Below are positions 22,450-33,673 of a DNA stretch of 64,000 bases, one piece after another; position 1 is the first letter of the stretch, and each line of letters opens with the position of its first letter. Source of the DNA: Saccharum officinarum (taxonomy: Eukaryota; Streptophyta; Magnoliopsida; Poales; Poaceae); assembly GCA_020631735.1 (NCBI GenBank), contig CM036160.1, positions 5,316,407 through 5,380,406 of the forward strand, in the 5' to 3' direction. A model generated the notes under the pieces. That model ran no database searches and was not told the DNA's origin. It saw only the letters and a list, made by a program, of their open reading frames with translations. Made by a program: the position numbers and the translations under genes.

Positions 22450-23458
22450 ATGGCGGCGCTGAGTTGCCATGACATGGGATTCAACACTTCGCTTGTTGCG
22501 AAGGGACCATGGAGGATGGGAAGAAAGCAGAGCCATTGAGCTTCATACGCTACTCCCAGATAATGCCATGTGTGAAATTGAAGCTTTCGGCAGCAAACCT
22601 TTTGTGGCTGGCTTTGCAGAGATAGGAGCTGGTATGGACATGTGTTGGCTATTTCATCATCGATCTGAATTCAGGGAGGACCAAGAAGCTTGGGGAGTAC
22701 TTACGTTGGCGTCGTCGCATTGTTCCCTATGTGAGCTTCTGCACTCCAGGTATGCCTTTGGTCGCTTGGTAATTTGCCTATTTGCACAAGTGTTAGTTCT
22801 GCATGAAAATACGGTAGATTGCATATGGGATCAACAACATTGTTTTATCTTTTATCTTTGCGAGGAAAAGAACAATGAGTCTTTCAAAGTGTGATATCTG
22901 AACCTCATGTAAAAACTGGATTAACCGTACCTATATGTTAACTACACAAAAGGTTATACCTACATGACCATCTACAGTCCAAATATTAGCCTCATGCCAA
23001 TCTGTAACGATATATGTTCCTCAATCATCTCCTGTATGATAATGTCACTTGAAATACAAATGGGATATGTTCCTGTATCTGGACTGGCTTAATGACATTG
23101 TAGTTATGTGACCATAACTGGACAATAAATCAAGGCTGTTTTATAGCTTGTCGGATGCTGGTGGATGACTCTTGTGTGATTTGTATGGACCAAATATTCA
23201 TTGTTTCCGCTTTCCATTGATTCCACATTTTGTATTTGTGTTTGTGTTTCTTTTGCAGCACCAGGGGCAGTCTTCAAAGATGAGGGACCAGCAGCTGGTG
23301 CTGCGGTCTCTATAGACAAGGTGCCAGGAGTTGCTGTTGCGATCTGTAGAGAGGGGCCAGGAGCTGCTGTTACGGTCTCTACAGATGAGGTGCCAGGAGC
23401 TGCTGTTGTGGTCTCTACAGACGAGGGGCTAGAAACTGGCACTGTATCCAGTGCATAA
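22450..23458 (+). pseudogene. F-box copy B, pseudogene lacking the F-box
   Basis: The original start ACCATGGCGGCGCTG is present at 22450 but joins after a few codons to sequence equivalent to residue ~272 of copy A, so about 0.8 kb including the whole F-box is deleted. The downstream frame 22469-22894 gives GWEESRAIELHTLLPD and PFVAGFAEIGAG, close to copy A, then shifts frame. The splice donor (CAG/GTATGC at 22750) and acceptor (TTTTGCAG ending 23258) survive. Exon 2 (23259-23458) is longer than in copy A because a 36-bp unit encoding PGAAVTVSTDEV-like residues is repeated about five times. Exon 1 as it stands is not in frame with exon 2. A short transcript is possible, but an SCF adaptor is not. 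Confidence 0.8.
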
Positions 23459-24142
23459 GAAGCTCAAACTACAAGTGTAAGACCACATAAATCAAGAAGG
23501 AAATTACTAGAACAGTAGCATGTTTTTCGGTGGGATATCTGTACGTTATTTTGTTGCTGTGCTGACCTTATTCTGCAGGCCTGCATTCTAGATCGCTGGT
23601 ATTGGGAGTAATTAGTAGTACCACTTATCTTTAAAGTCAGTAACTTGCTCTTTGTGCAAAATGTTAACTGAATAAGGGTTGTATTCACTTTGTCCTTGGG
23701 AGCTTGAGTTTGCAATCAAATTATGAGAATGATATTGCCTCATGTACCAAAGTATGGCCTGGAGTTTAATACTGTGTATGACTTAAAAAGTTTTTCTCTT
23801 CTACTTTTGGCATGGAACCAGAGAAGGAAATTGGCTAACTACAATACACTTTATAAATAATTCATTTGATAGATTCTTATAGTATTCCTTGCAAATAGAT
23901 AGTAGGACGCAAAATAGTGAGGACTATTTTTGTATGCTCTGGAGCAGGATCAGTGAACAATATTGAGCATGAGCTTGAGGCCTTTGACTCTGACAGCATA
24001 GATTGAAATAAGGGTAGTACATCAGTTTTATCTGCAGAAATAAAATAACGCAAGTCTGCTAATGGCCTTCAGCTGAGGGAACTGCTGATGCTCGGTTTAG
24101 TTTCATCAAGGTTCAGAATTCAGAGGTTATGCTTGAAGAATT

Positions 24143-25500
24143 GGAAAAAGTCTACGTAACCCTCAGCTTTCGAACCGTGACTACTTCACCCCAAGAACTT
24201 TGAAACCGTCTAACAAACACATTAAAGTTTTCCAAACCATTTAATTAACCCCATCACGAGAGAGAGGTCCCAGGCCAGGTCCACGCGGCATGCACGCAAC
24301 CACCATCGCCTTCTCCTCGTCATCGCCCTCGCCCTCGTACTCGACCTCGCTGTTGCCTAGTTGGACGCCAAGGGAACGACGTGTGACCAGGACAACGCGG
24401 CCAGGACAGCTGGACCCCGACCCCGATGACGCCGATGCCGTGGCCGACGCCCAGTCGTAAGCGTGCAGCGCGAGGTCCCGCAACCATAGCAGTTCATCGG
24501 CGCCGGTGTCCGCGTCCGCATCGCCCTCGCCCTTCCTCGTAAGTGCGTAGCTCCGGACCTGGTCCCAGCACGCGGACGCGATCCTCTCCAACCACGGCCG
24601 CATCCTTCATCTCCCTCCGGGATTTGCTCCCATGGTTCGTCCTCTCCCTCGGCGCGCAAGACAAGAATCCAAAATGATACGAGCATGCAATGCATGAAGA
24701 TGTGGTTGACTGGTTGTCTTGTCTACGACGCACCAAGAATCACCCAATTCCCACCCGCAAAGCAGCCAAAATTTTTAACTCCCCAGTCCCCACGATGACA
24801 AGCCTAGGCCCCCGCACCGCACAGCGGCGAACACGCATCCGACAGAGAAGAGTCACACGACGACGCGTTTGCCGTCCACACCCACCGCCGTGCGGCGTGC
24901 GACCACTACATCATCTTCTTCAGCAACACATCTCCGGGCAAGGTTCGCGCAGGCAGTGGTCCCCCGCGGCGCGCCTGCCGAGCGGGCAGCGGCCCCCAGT
25001 GCGCGGGCCGAGCGCGGCCGCCGGGCGAGGGCGCCGCAGCACGACATCGGGCAAGCGTGAGGGAGCGGCGAATGGGCGCGCATGGCAGTGTGGGTGCTGA
25101 CGCGCGGCTGTCCCCTAACGCGAGCAGGCGTGGCGGCCTCCCGTCCCAACGCAGGTGGGCAACGACGTTCGCGAGCGGGCGAGGCTGCCTCCTAGAGCGG
25201 TTTGGAACAACGGCGTGCTCAAGCGGACCAACGATGCGTAGCGGGCGAGAGCACAAAGCCTATGCAGCACTCCAGCAGAAGATGAAAAGGAAAAGTGAGA
25301 AACAGCTAGTGGGCCAGAGCTCCAACGTGGCATTACTATCCCACGTCAAATACAAAACTCAGCAAAACCAGAGTACAAAACCACTACAAGGGGTAATTTA
25401 GCCGGTTTTACAAAGTTTGAGGTGTTAGCTACATGATTTTATAGGTGAGGGGGTTAGGTAGACAAGTAGTCAAACGTTGGGGGTTATCTAGACTTTTTCC
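24143..25500. mobile_element. Pack-MULE-like element with captured GC-rich DNA
   Basis: The termini are GGAAAAAGTCTACGTAACCC on the left and GGGTTATCTAGACTTTTTCC on the right, near-perfect inverted repeats of at least 20 bp. The flanks are TTGAAGAATT (24133-24142) and TAGAAGAATT (25501-25510), a 10-bp duplication with one mismatch. The uninterrupted site is visible in copy A near 5270. The interior is GC-rich with coding-like composition and no transposase. These are the features of a Mutator-like element that has picked up host gene pieces. Confidence 0.7.
24241..24603 (-). CDS. Unrecognised 120-aa frame inside the Pack-MULE-like element
   Basis: The frame begins MRPWLERIASACWDQVRSYA and is rich in Ala, Asp, Gly and Glu, with an acidic EYEGEGDDEE stretch near residue 90. 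It begins in the interior GC-rich block and ends about 100 bp from the left terminus of the element, so it looks like captured exon sequence rather than a resident gene. I do not recognise the family. There is no evidence that it is translated, and upstream DNA on the same strand is open in other frames. Confidence 0.3.
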   Translation of the reverse strand: MRPWLERIASACWDQVRSYALTRKGEGDADADTGADELLWLRDLALHAYDWASATASASSGSGSSCPGRVVLVTRRSLGVQLGNSEVEYEGEGDDEEKAMVVACMPRGPGLGPLSRDGVN

Positions 25501-25750
25501 TAGAAGAATTTTTGTAGTCAAGCTCATCCTTTCCAAGAAAAAAAATAAAAATCAGCGGGCTTTTCCAGACTGCAAAGGGCATACTCTATATCTCTTTAGT
25601 ATTTTGTTTTATAAGGATGGGTCAAAGACCAAAGGGTCGATCTTTCATCCCTCCATTTATTTTACCCGCTTTCATTTGAAAAAGAAAAGGGTGTCAATAC
25701 CCAGCCAAATCTTGGACTATTATGAATATACTGAAGCATTTTGAATTGTG

Positions 25751-26704
25751 AAATTTTTGCAATTTGGTCCTTTTGAAAAAAAAATTTACGAATAACCCCC
25801 TGGCCAAACATTTTCTGGAAATAGACCAAATGCTCGGCGTGTAAACGAACGACGTCGTGATATGGCGCACGGCGTTGTGTCAGTGGACGCCGAGGTGGTG
25901 CCATGTAAGTGTAGGCGCTAGGCGTAGTATCCCCCGTGGCAATTGGACCCACTAATATCGGCGTATATGGAATTGTCACTGGCCTAAGTACCCTAGTCGT
26001 GGATTGACACAGCGCCGAGGTCTTGAGATGGCAAAGGGCCCGCAAAGGTCGGCGTGGGCTTAGGTTAGGCCGAGGCTCATATATTGGCGCGGCCTGACTT
26101 ATCGCCGAGGTGTGGGCAGTTACGCCGCGTCGGTCCTCCGTTCTTCTCCCCCTGCTCATTCTTTCCGCCGTTGACACTGCTCTCTTTCTCTCCCCTCCGC
26201 CCCTAGGAACCCTAATTCCAAATGGCGCACTAGTGCATCTCGGATCTCGGCTTCGGATGCTTTCCCAAGGTAATGGTCCTTGCCCTCCTCCATTTTGGCC
26301 ATTTGGATTTTGCTGCATTGCCTTGTACTTGTCCAATCTTGGTTGTGGTGGTATGGTACGGCAGTACATGAATTTGTGAGATGTATGTGTTTGTTTGATT
26401 TGTTTACCTATTTTTGGTATGTTATTAATGCATCATATTGTAGAGTTTCTATGTATTTGAGTACTAGAAGGTCATTTCACATTAGTGTTGATTCTGCTCT
26501 GTTGGTTATCAGTGATAGTGCGTTAGGGATGTTGTTAGCAGTGTTTTTGTTGTTAGAAGTGCATTAGGTTTACTTGCAAATATATTTTGTTTGCAGTGTA
26601 TTGAGTATAGAATATGGCACATCTAGTTACAATATTTTGATATGTGACTTGGTATGTATGATTCGTTAATAATTTGAAATTCATTTGTTGTGTGGTGGTT
26701 GTAG
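25751..26704. other. 5' part of the MULE, no other gene
   Basis: The sequence contains many CGGCGT / ACGCCG words, for example at 25830-26110, which recur downstream of the transposase near 28930-29000. This suggests both belong to the same Mutator-like element. A block ending in TTTCCCAAG near 26270 followed by a long T-rich stretch looks like a 5' leader exon and intron. No separate gene was seen. Confidence 0.45.
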
Positions 26705-28880
26705 ATGGATAAATTAGTGAGGTTGCATCACGGAGGACGTGTTGTTAAGACAAGAGTTAATAGTGTGGAATTTGAGGACATGAATGAGGATGTGTTGATT
26801 TTTTCTGAGTCACCCTCTTTGACCCAGTTAGTGGACCGAGTGAAAATAAGGCTAGGTTGGTCCGAAGGAGACGTGCATGTTCATTTTGAAGGGGTCATAG
26901 TTGTTGGGTCGTCTCAGGGTCCACGCATGAAGAGGTTGCTTAAAATTACAAGTGAGTCAGAATGGAATGATTACAAGTTAGTTGTGTTGGCCTTGGAAGT
27001 GCGATCTTTGGATTTGGTGATAAGTAAGGAGTATGGCTTAGGAGCTAAGAATATTGAAGCAAGGCCTTCACTCGACGTTTGCATAGAGAATGGTCCTTCA
27101 GCAGAAGAAGAAGAAGAAATAGTTGTCACACAACCAATCTATGGCGGTGTTGAGGGGTTAGGATGGGCTGAGGGAGATGAAGGTTGTTGTGATGGCATCA
27201 GAGATGATCACGGCAACATGGAAGCTAACAGTGATGATAATCATGCTAGTGATGATGATGAGTCTTGGAGTTGGTGAGGGAGAAGAAGATTTAGACGATG
27301 CTAGTGAAGATGACTTAATTGATGATGATCTTAGTGATGAAGCTGATCTTAGTGGTGAAGATGACTTTGGCGACATGAGGGCTATGAACCGGTTCGATAT
27401 GGAGGTAGCTGGAGATGATGAACCTTTGTAGATGAATTAACTAAAGACTTTGATGATGATCATCCTATTTGTCACCTCAGTGATAGGGAAATAGAAATAG
27501 TAAGGAGGGTGTTGCCTGGGAGGGATCCACTATTTTCTGATTTTGAGGACCTTAGCCATGGGCACAGGGCAGTATCTGATGAAGGACCAAGTGATACAAC
27601 CTTACCTGATGTTAGCAGTTGCAACATCATAAGGAAGGGCATTTTGTTTGCATCCATGGATCAGTTGAAATCATGGTTGCAGGAGTATTCCATTGTGCAC
27701 AACTGCCCATTTAGGGTCATAAATTCTTGCAAGGGTTCTCGGTACACTGTTTCCTGTGAAGAACAGAATTGTGGGTGGAGAGTCTGTGCTAGGAAAACAA
27801 AGGCTGGCACATGGAAAATCACTTCAGTGAAGAAACCACATGTTTGCGGCACGACTGAGGCAGAAGAGAACCATTTGCTGCTCAATTCAAGGTTCATTTC
27901 TAGGCAATTATGCACTGTTGTGAAGCATTTGCCAACCATTATGGTCTCCGCTTTAGTTGAGGTCATTTTCTTATGTTACAATTATTATGTGAAGTATGGA
28001 AAAGCATGGAGGGCAAAGCAACATGCACTTGAAATAATATTTGGGGATTGGGAAGAGGCATATGAGCGTCTTCCTGTAATGTTGAATGCAATGAAAGCTG
28101 TAAATCCCAGGATGCACTTTGAGTATTTTCCTAAGGAGGGTGAATGGAGCAATGGGAGGCAAGTTTTTGGTAGGGCATTCTGGGCATTTGGCTAGAGCAT
28201 TGAAGCATTCAAGCATTATAGGCTTGTCGTCTCAATTGATGGGATGTTTCTTATTGGAAAATTCAAAGGCACAGTGCTTATATGTATTGGAACTGATTCG
28301 GAGGACCAACTTGTCCCATTATCCTTTACTATTGTTCGGAAGGAGGACACAGATAGCTGATGTTGGTTCCTTAGACTAGTTAGACATGCCTAGTTATGGG
28401 CAAATACATCACCGATGGTGCACGAGACACCTTGCTCAGAATCTTATAAGGCGTGATGGCACGAAGGAAAACTTCAAGTTATTTGACGAAGTTTGTAGGC
28501 AGCTTGAGGTTAGGTTATTCAATGAGAAGCTAGACGCCCTTAAGTTAGCCATAAATGCTAGTGGTAGACAGTTCCTCGCTGACTTGATTCCGTCAAAGGA
28601 GAAGTGGACCCTTGCATATGACACTGGAGGTTAGAGATGGGGCTACATGACTAGTAACATGGCAGAGATGTTTAATAATCTTCTTAGAGGGTGTCGGGGT
28701 CTTCCTGTGACTACTATTGCCTCATTCACCTTCCACAAGTTGAATGCTTGGTTTGTTGCTAGGAAAAAACATGCGAGATGTCTTTGGATAGGAAACAAAC
28801 CATGGCCTCAGTTTCTCAAAATCTCTCTTACTCAAAGAAGAAGTCAAAAAGACAAAAGGGAGCATGTTTTGTTCCTTTGA
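26705..28880 (+). pseudogene. MuDR-type (MULE) transposase, pseudogene
   Basis: The start follows a GTTGTAG acceptor-like site. Residues from 26705 form the N-terminal plant MULE domain, then an Asp/Glu-rich linker with frameshifts near 27270 and 27430. At 27640-27870 is the MuDR DNA-binding domain (FRVINSCKGSRYTVSC, then CGWRVCARK, then KPHVC). The catalytic core follows: SIDGMFLIGKFKG near 28230 carries the first Asp, HHRWCTRHLAQNL near 28400 follows the second, and MTSNMAEMFNNLLRG near 28650 carries the Glu region. The segment that should hold the second catalytic Asp (I-S-D-R-H-type) is deleted. Nonsense codons occur at about 28193, 28360, 28376 and 28632, and the SWIM zinc finger is missing. 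The enzyme is dead. Terminal repeats were not identified. Confidence 0.85.
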
Positions 28881-29535
28881 TACGGACCCGACCTGACCCA
28901 TTTTGTGTAAATGGAGCTCACGGCGCTGACATGCACAACCTCGGCGTAAAATGACAAAATACTGAGCCTCAAGCCTCGGCGTCGATCAACTTGACGCCGA
29001 TATTTCCGAAGCGAAAAAATGCATCACCACGAGCCAACGAGCCACTGCAGCTAGGTCAGCCTCAATCGTGCAGGGAGCCTAACCAGGCCATAGCGGCCCA
29101 TATGGCCCAGGTGACATGAGTGTGAGAGCAGGAGCAGACTGTGTAACATAAGAGTTCAAATTGAGCTACCACACCGGGACTTTTAAGTTGCACGGATGCG
29201 GCGAGAGCGGGCGAGGTGGGACTAAACGCTACGCGGTTTAGGTTGTGCGCATGCGTTGGGGTGGCGCAATGCTTTGGCTCAGCTACGGTCCGCTCTGCGG
29301 CCTTAGCCCAAAATGGATCGGCGTGCTCTGACATGACGCCTTTGTATGCACCCTTGGCATGCTGCGATTGCACACCGATGCCGCGCGATGCGCACCTTTG
29401 CCTAGCAGCAGCCCGAGGGCCTGAGGGCTTAGCGGGGCTCGATCCAGCACTAAGCTCATCTTCTCGGCATGAACCAACACATTGCCTAATGTTACAGGTT
29501 TTTATTAAATGAGTTTGTGAGTACTTCGATGATAG
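28881..29535. other. 3' remnant of the MULE, no gene
   Basis: GC-rich sequence with CTCGGCGT words similar to the left part of the MULE around 25830-26110. Small frames occur on both strands, with no recognised product. No terminal inverted repeat matching the left side was found, so the right end seems truncated. Confidence 0.4.
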
Positions 29536-29539
29536 GATT

Positions 29540-30056
29540 GCCCTAAACCCTATACCCTAATCTACAGCTAAATAGTAAACCCTAATTCCCAAACCCAAAA
29601 CCCTAAGCCATAGATCCTAGACCCCAAACAATTGACTTTTTTCAGAAGAATTGATTGATCCTTAACAAAATGGCTCACAGGGTTCAAGGAGGTACCCTAT
29701 ACAATAAACCATATACACTATACCATCTTTCCAAAACCATAAACCCTAAACCATGAACCCAACACCCTAAACCTTAAACCATTATCCTAAACCCTAAACC
29801 AAGAACCATGAATTCAACACCCTAAACCTTAAACCCTAAACCCTGAACCCAACAACCTATAAACCCTAAACCCTAAATCATAAACCAAAAACCCTATACA
29901 CTAAACCATAAACCATGAACCCAACACTCTATACCTTGAACCATAAACCCTAAACCAAGAACCATTGACCCAACACCCTAAACTCTAAACCAAGAACCAT
30001 GAACTCAACACCCTAAACCTTAAACCCTAAACTCTAAAGCCTGAACCATGAACACA
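29540..30056. repeat. Degenerate telomere-like (CCCTAAA) tract
   Basis: CCCTAAACC and variants (CCCTAAACCTTAAACC, AACCATGAACCCAACA) recur dozens of times over about 500 bp, all in the C-rich orientation on the plus strand. The units are not exact 7-mers. A higher-order unit of roughly 50-60 bp containing CATGAACCCAACACCC is repeated several times. It is an interstitial tract, not a chromosome end, because ordinary sequence continues on both sides. Confidence 0.85.
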
Positions 30057-30060
30057 ATTT

Positions 30061-30700
30061 GCCATGTGGCCACACTACTAGATAGGAACTATGTTGTTTC
30101 CTTACATTACCTAAGGCATGTTATGTGTAGTCAAAGGAACTATGTACCCTTCTTTGATACATGTTTCTCACACGCCAAGTTAGTTGCTTGTTGTTCCCTA
30201 CAGTTACCTAAGGCATGTTAGGTTTAGTCGAAGGAAAGTTCTTATTTGCATACCATAAAGTAAGCATGTCACTAATATGTTACTAACTGAAATTATTTTT
30301 ATGATTTCACTCATTAAAAAAAGATTTCTTTTTACAATTTCATAAAAGTGACAACTCAGTAAATGAGCAAGGTTGTACCTGGAGTGCAGAAGCTCACATA
30401 GAGAACAACATTGTAGATTTCTCTACCTTCACATACCTTCGCCACCTGGTTAATTAGGCTCTAGATCAATACTCAATAATCCATCTTCTGTTGTGACGAG
30501 AAAGAGTCCAACACCATGGACAAAGGCAGCCAATGACAACGAGGTCAAGCAGGTATTAGAAGGGAGCATCATTTTGAGCTCCACTACTCTACTCTGTGCC
30601 CTTCCCAAAAGTCCGTCGAAACCAACCTCCCTTGACCATAGGTGGAGCCTTCACTACTGGAAACGCAGATCTTGACGAGTCCTTCAGCGAACAGGTCTGC
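30061..30700. other. Gene-free sequence with a short direct repeat
   Basis: CCTAAGGCATGTTATGTGTAG (near 30110) and CCTAAGGCATGTTAGGTTTAG (near 30208) are two copies of an approximately 35-bp repeat about 100 bp apart. No gene or terminal structure was recognised. The left border of the neighbouring retroelement lies somewhere near the end of this interval. Confidence 0.4.
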
Positions 30701-32218
30701 ATCGACTGATCGACCCTCGATTTGCTTGTGAGTACTGCCATGATTTATGTTACATTGTAAGCCTACATCAGCCGATTGATTTCTTGCAATTGTAATATAA
30801 ATTAGTTATCGATTGTATCTTAAAGTCACAAGGCTACATCAGCTAATTGATCTCTTGTGAGTTTTTGATATTAATCATAGTTATCAATCTTGTATTAAAT
30901 AATACATTATTTGATACAATATCACTAGTTTTCTGATTAGTTGAGATCAGTAAGATTTTCTCTTATTATTTTTGGTTAATCTCCTCAGTTATCGATTTTA
31001 TTGTAATTGATGTTCTATTATTCGCAATAAAATCATTTACGTGGCTAAGATTGGAATAGATTGGCATCATATCATACTAATAATTGTCATTCAATCATAT
31101 CACAATCAAACCCTAAATATGATGATTAATCTTGCTAGATTGGTTGTTTCATACCAATCTTAACCTCACATGGAATGCATTTAGAAACATGATTTGTTCA
31201 TGGAAGAATTCAATAATCAACGAGCTTTGATCTATTGTTATTTCTATAGCTGCATCAATCCGCTCGAACCTCACTGGTAGAGTATTAGATTGAATCTTGT
31301 TAATTAACGAACTCAACCACGAGCAAGTCATGTGTTATGTTTGTTTTCCATGTCTGGAATCAGCTGTTTTAGCCTATTGCACATGCTCTCACATACATAG
31401 TTTGTAACATGAAGCCGTTAGATATAAGTAAACTCATGAATCTTTTATCTCAAAGTTTGTTATAATCATCATAGCTGCATAGATCTGTTCGAACCTCACT
31501 GTTGATTGTAATGGATTAGATTTAATTTGTTTGCAAGTTTATTTATGCTTAATAGTCGATTGATACACGCTATGACCTTATTTATTTTGAATTCGGCTGT
31601 TTAATTGAGAAACTAAGATCTCTAAAAGTAAAATCTCCAAATCTTTTGCATTTTGGGTGTATTGTACTTATCCTTGCCTTGATCATATTGCTGTCATAAA
31701 TGCACCATGATCTAAAACACTGGCCATCATGTCTTATATTTATACTTAGCTGATTTATTTCATCTCAAAGAGCTTTCTCTTATATGCCTTTAGGTTATCA
31801 ACTATTTAGTCAATGACCTCATTTATTGGCTTTCAAAGCCGTATACCTGGAATTGTCTGGAGCAACACCGACATGTTGCACCTTGTGTTACTGATAAGAT
31901 TTCTCTCCCTTGTCAATTGCAGGTCAAATTGACTAGCACATCTTTGATTTTCTTTCAGATCCAACCGGCCTGGCATTGAAGCTAGCAGATCTCAGGACTT
32001 GCTCTAGGCAAATCCTTCCGGCTTGCTGCGTGTGAAACACTTGGTCACATTTTTGTGTCGACACCACTTGATTTCGAAGATGTGTCCTCTAAAACATGTT
32101 TTCTCGAATACAAGTGAAATTAGGTCAATAGTACATGCATATGTGTTAAAAGTATGTTTATTTCTCCCTTTTTGGACTTAAATTGGTGGTTAGAAATGTG
32201 CGTCAGTGACCGCCAACA
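30700..32218 (-). repeat. 3' LTR of the Athila-like element (left border uncertain)
   Basis: Minus-strand reading begins TGTTGGCGGTCACTGACG at 32218. The first ~155 bp matches the other LTR copy at 37183. The remainder is AT-rich, non-coding and of a length typical for Athila LTRs. No TG-bounded left end with a matching 5-bp duplication (expected ATGGT from the right flank) was found. Confidence 0.5.
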
Positions 32219-32236
32219 AACCTCCAAGCTTAACCT
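32219..32236 (-). promoter_or_regulatory. Probable polypurine tract of the Athila-like element
   Basis: On the minus strand AAAGGTTAAGCTTGGAGGTT directly precedes the LTR start at 32218. A purine-rich segment abutting the 3' LTR is where plus-strand DNA synthesis is primed in gypsy elements. The match to a canonical tract is imperfect. Confidence 0.5.
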
Positions 32237-33673
32237 TTGCTCTCCCGAGCAAACAACTAAGTACTTGATTGTTGATCAGGAGTTGCTACTATGACAATAT
32301 AATTCACAAGTGCCATGTCTATAACAAAGCATTCTTCCGTGATTCAAATAAGTTGGCATTTTATCCAACCTTTACCATGATCCCTATGGGGCATATAGCT
32401 TTTCCAAGTTCTTGGATGCTTGCAAGATAGAACGGTTATAACATAATCACCAATCATTCATTCTTTCAATAACCATCTATCCGGAGGTTTTATAAGTTTT
32501 GTAAAACAAATGTAAGTTCCTCGAATGATTCTTTCGATCGCTCAATGTGTATGAAACCTCACCAAGGCATTTGATTTGGCCTTCTTTTTCATATCCTACC
32601 ACTAAAGGCTTTTGAGTGGAGTTTTGGGTAGGTATGAAATTGGGGCATACTTGCATCACATATTTTGCTAAGTCAAAAATCAGACCTCAAGGAGATGCAA
32701 GTCATATACTTTGATCAAGACGTACAAGTGTGTGGAATTTTCTTAATGTTCCTATTCTAAATATTTTTTGTACTCCGTTGAATCATGAATCTCTCTCTTT
32801 TTGGATGAGTGCCTCTTATTTGAAAGTATGGGATATCTTTATTTCTTTCTTTTCTTTTTTTCTTACTCTTTGGGATGCAATTTTTTCTCTCATGTCTTTT
32901 AGTATGGATATATTTTTTAGCATAGTCTACACTATTCTTTTTCACACATGATTTTTTTGAGAGAGAGACACATGATAAATGAATGAAGTAATTATTTTGT
33001 GGACAGAAAAAAACATGTTATGCGTAACTCTCAGTGTAAGAGTCAACAATTTATTTGTGGGTGTAAGTGTGTCTTGATCATGGGTGCATGATGAGAATCT
33101 CAACACAGGTCACAACAATTTGACAAAGCTCATTGATCAAATAAGTAGCATATGACTAAGGCTTGAATTTGAATATCATGTCATATGGCCTTGGTAGGTA
33201 TTCATAATCACTGAGGAACTTTTGATTTAAGCATTTTTTTGAAAATGAAATCTCTGGATGTCAAGTCTTTCTTAGAACAAAGTCATAACAACTTCTATTT
33301 GTACCATATCATATCTCGTAATAACTTAGAAAAGGAGTATGCATTTGCAGCCCACAAGTTTTTAAGTTTTAGGATGAGACATTTTTAGCCAACAAGCTCA
33401 AATCATGGGGAATACTAAGTTATAACCTAGGCATAGATGAATTATAGATAGAACAACTATTCATCATTTCAACATAGGAGAAACTAACATTTCTTCAACA
33501 CATATGAGAGTGAATTTCATATTTTTGGTATTTTTTATCATATTTTATTTCTTTTGGTATTTTCAATTTTTCAGATTTTTTTAGATGCTAATAAATAAAT
33601 GTAGAAAATAAAATACGGAAAAGAAAGATACAAGGTACCTCTATGGGGGACCTCCTCCAAGATAGCTCCATGC

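Larger units (their letters stand above)
22280..25750 (+). repeat. Duplicated F-box block (copy of about 2300-5530)
   Basis: Beyond the genes, the intron and 3' flank of copy B (22750-24142, then 25503-25750) align with those of copy A (3484-5530). Shared strings include GATGCTCGGTTTAGTTTCATC-type sequence near 5225 and 24090, and GATCTTTCATCC near 5410 and 25640. Each copy has its own later insertion: a MITE in A (4741-5200) and a Pack-MULE-like element in B (24143-25500). Both insertions therefore postdate the duplication. Confidence 0.75.

Noticed and set aside
29540..30056. A true chromosome end
   Set aside because: The telomere-like units are degenerate and unique sequence continues for tens of kilobases on both sides.
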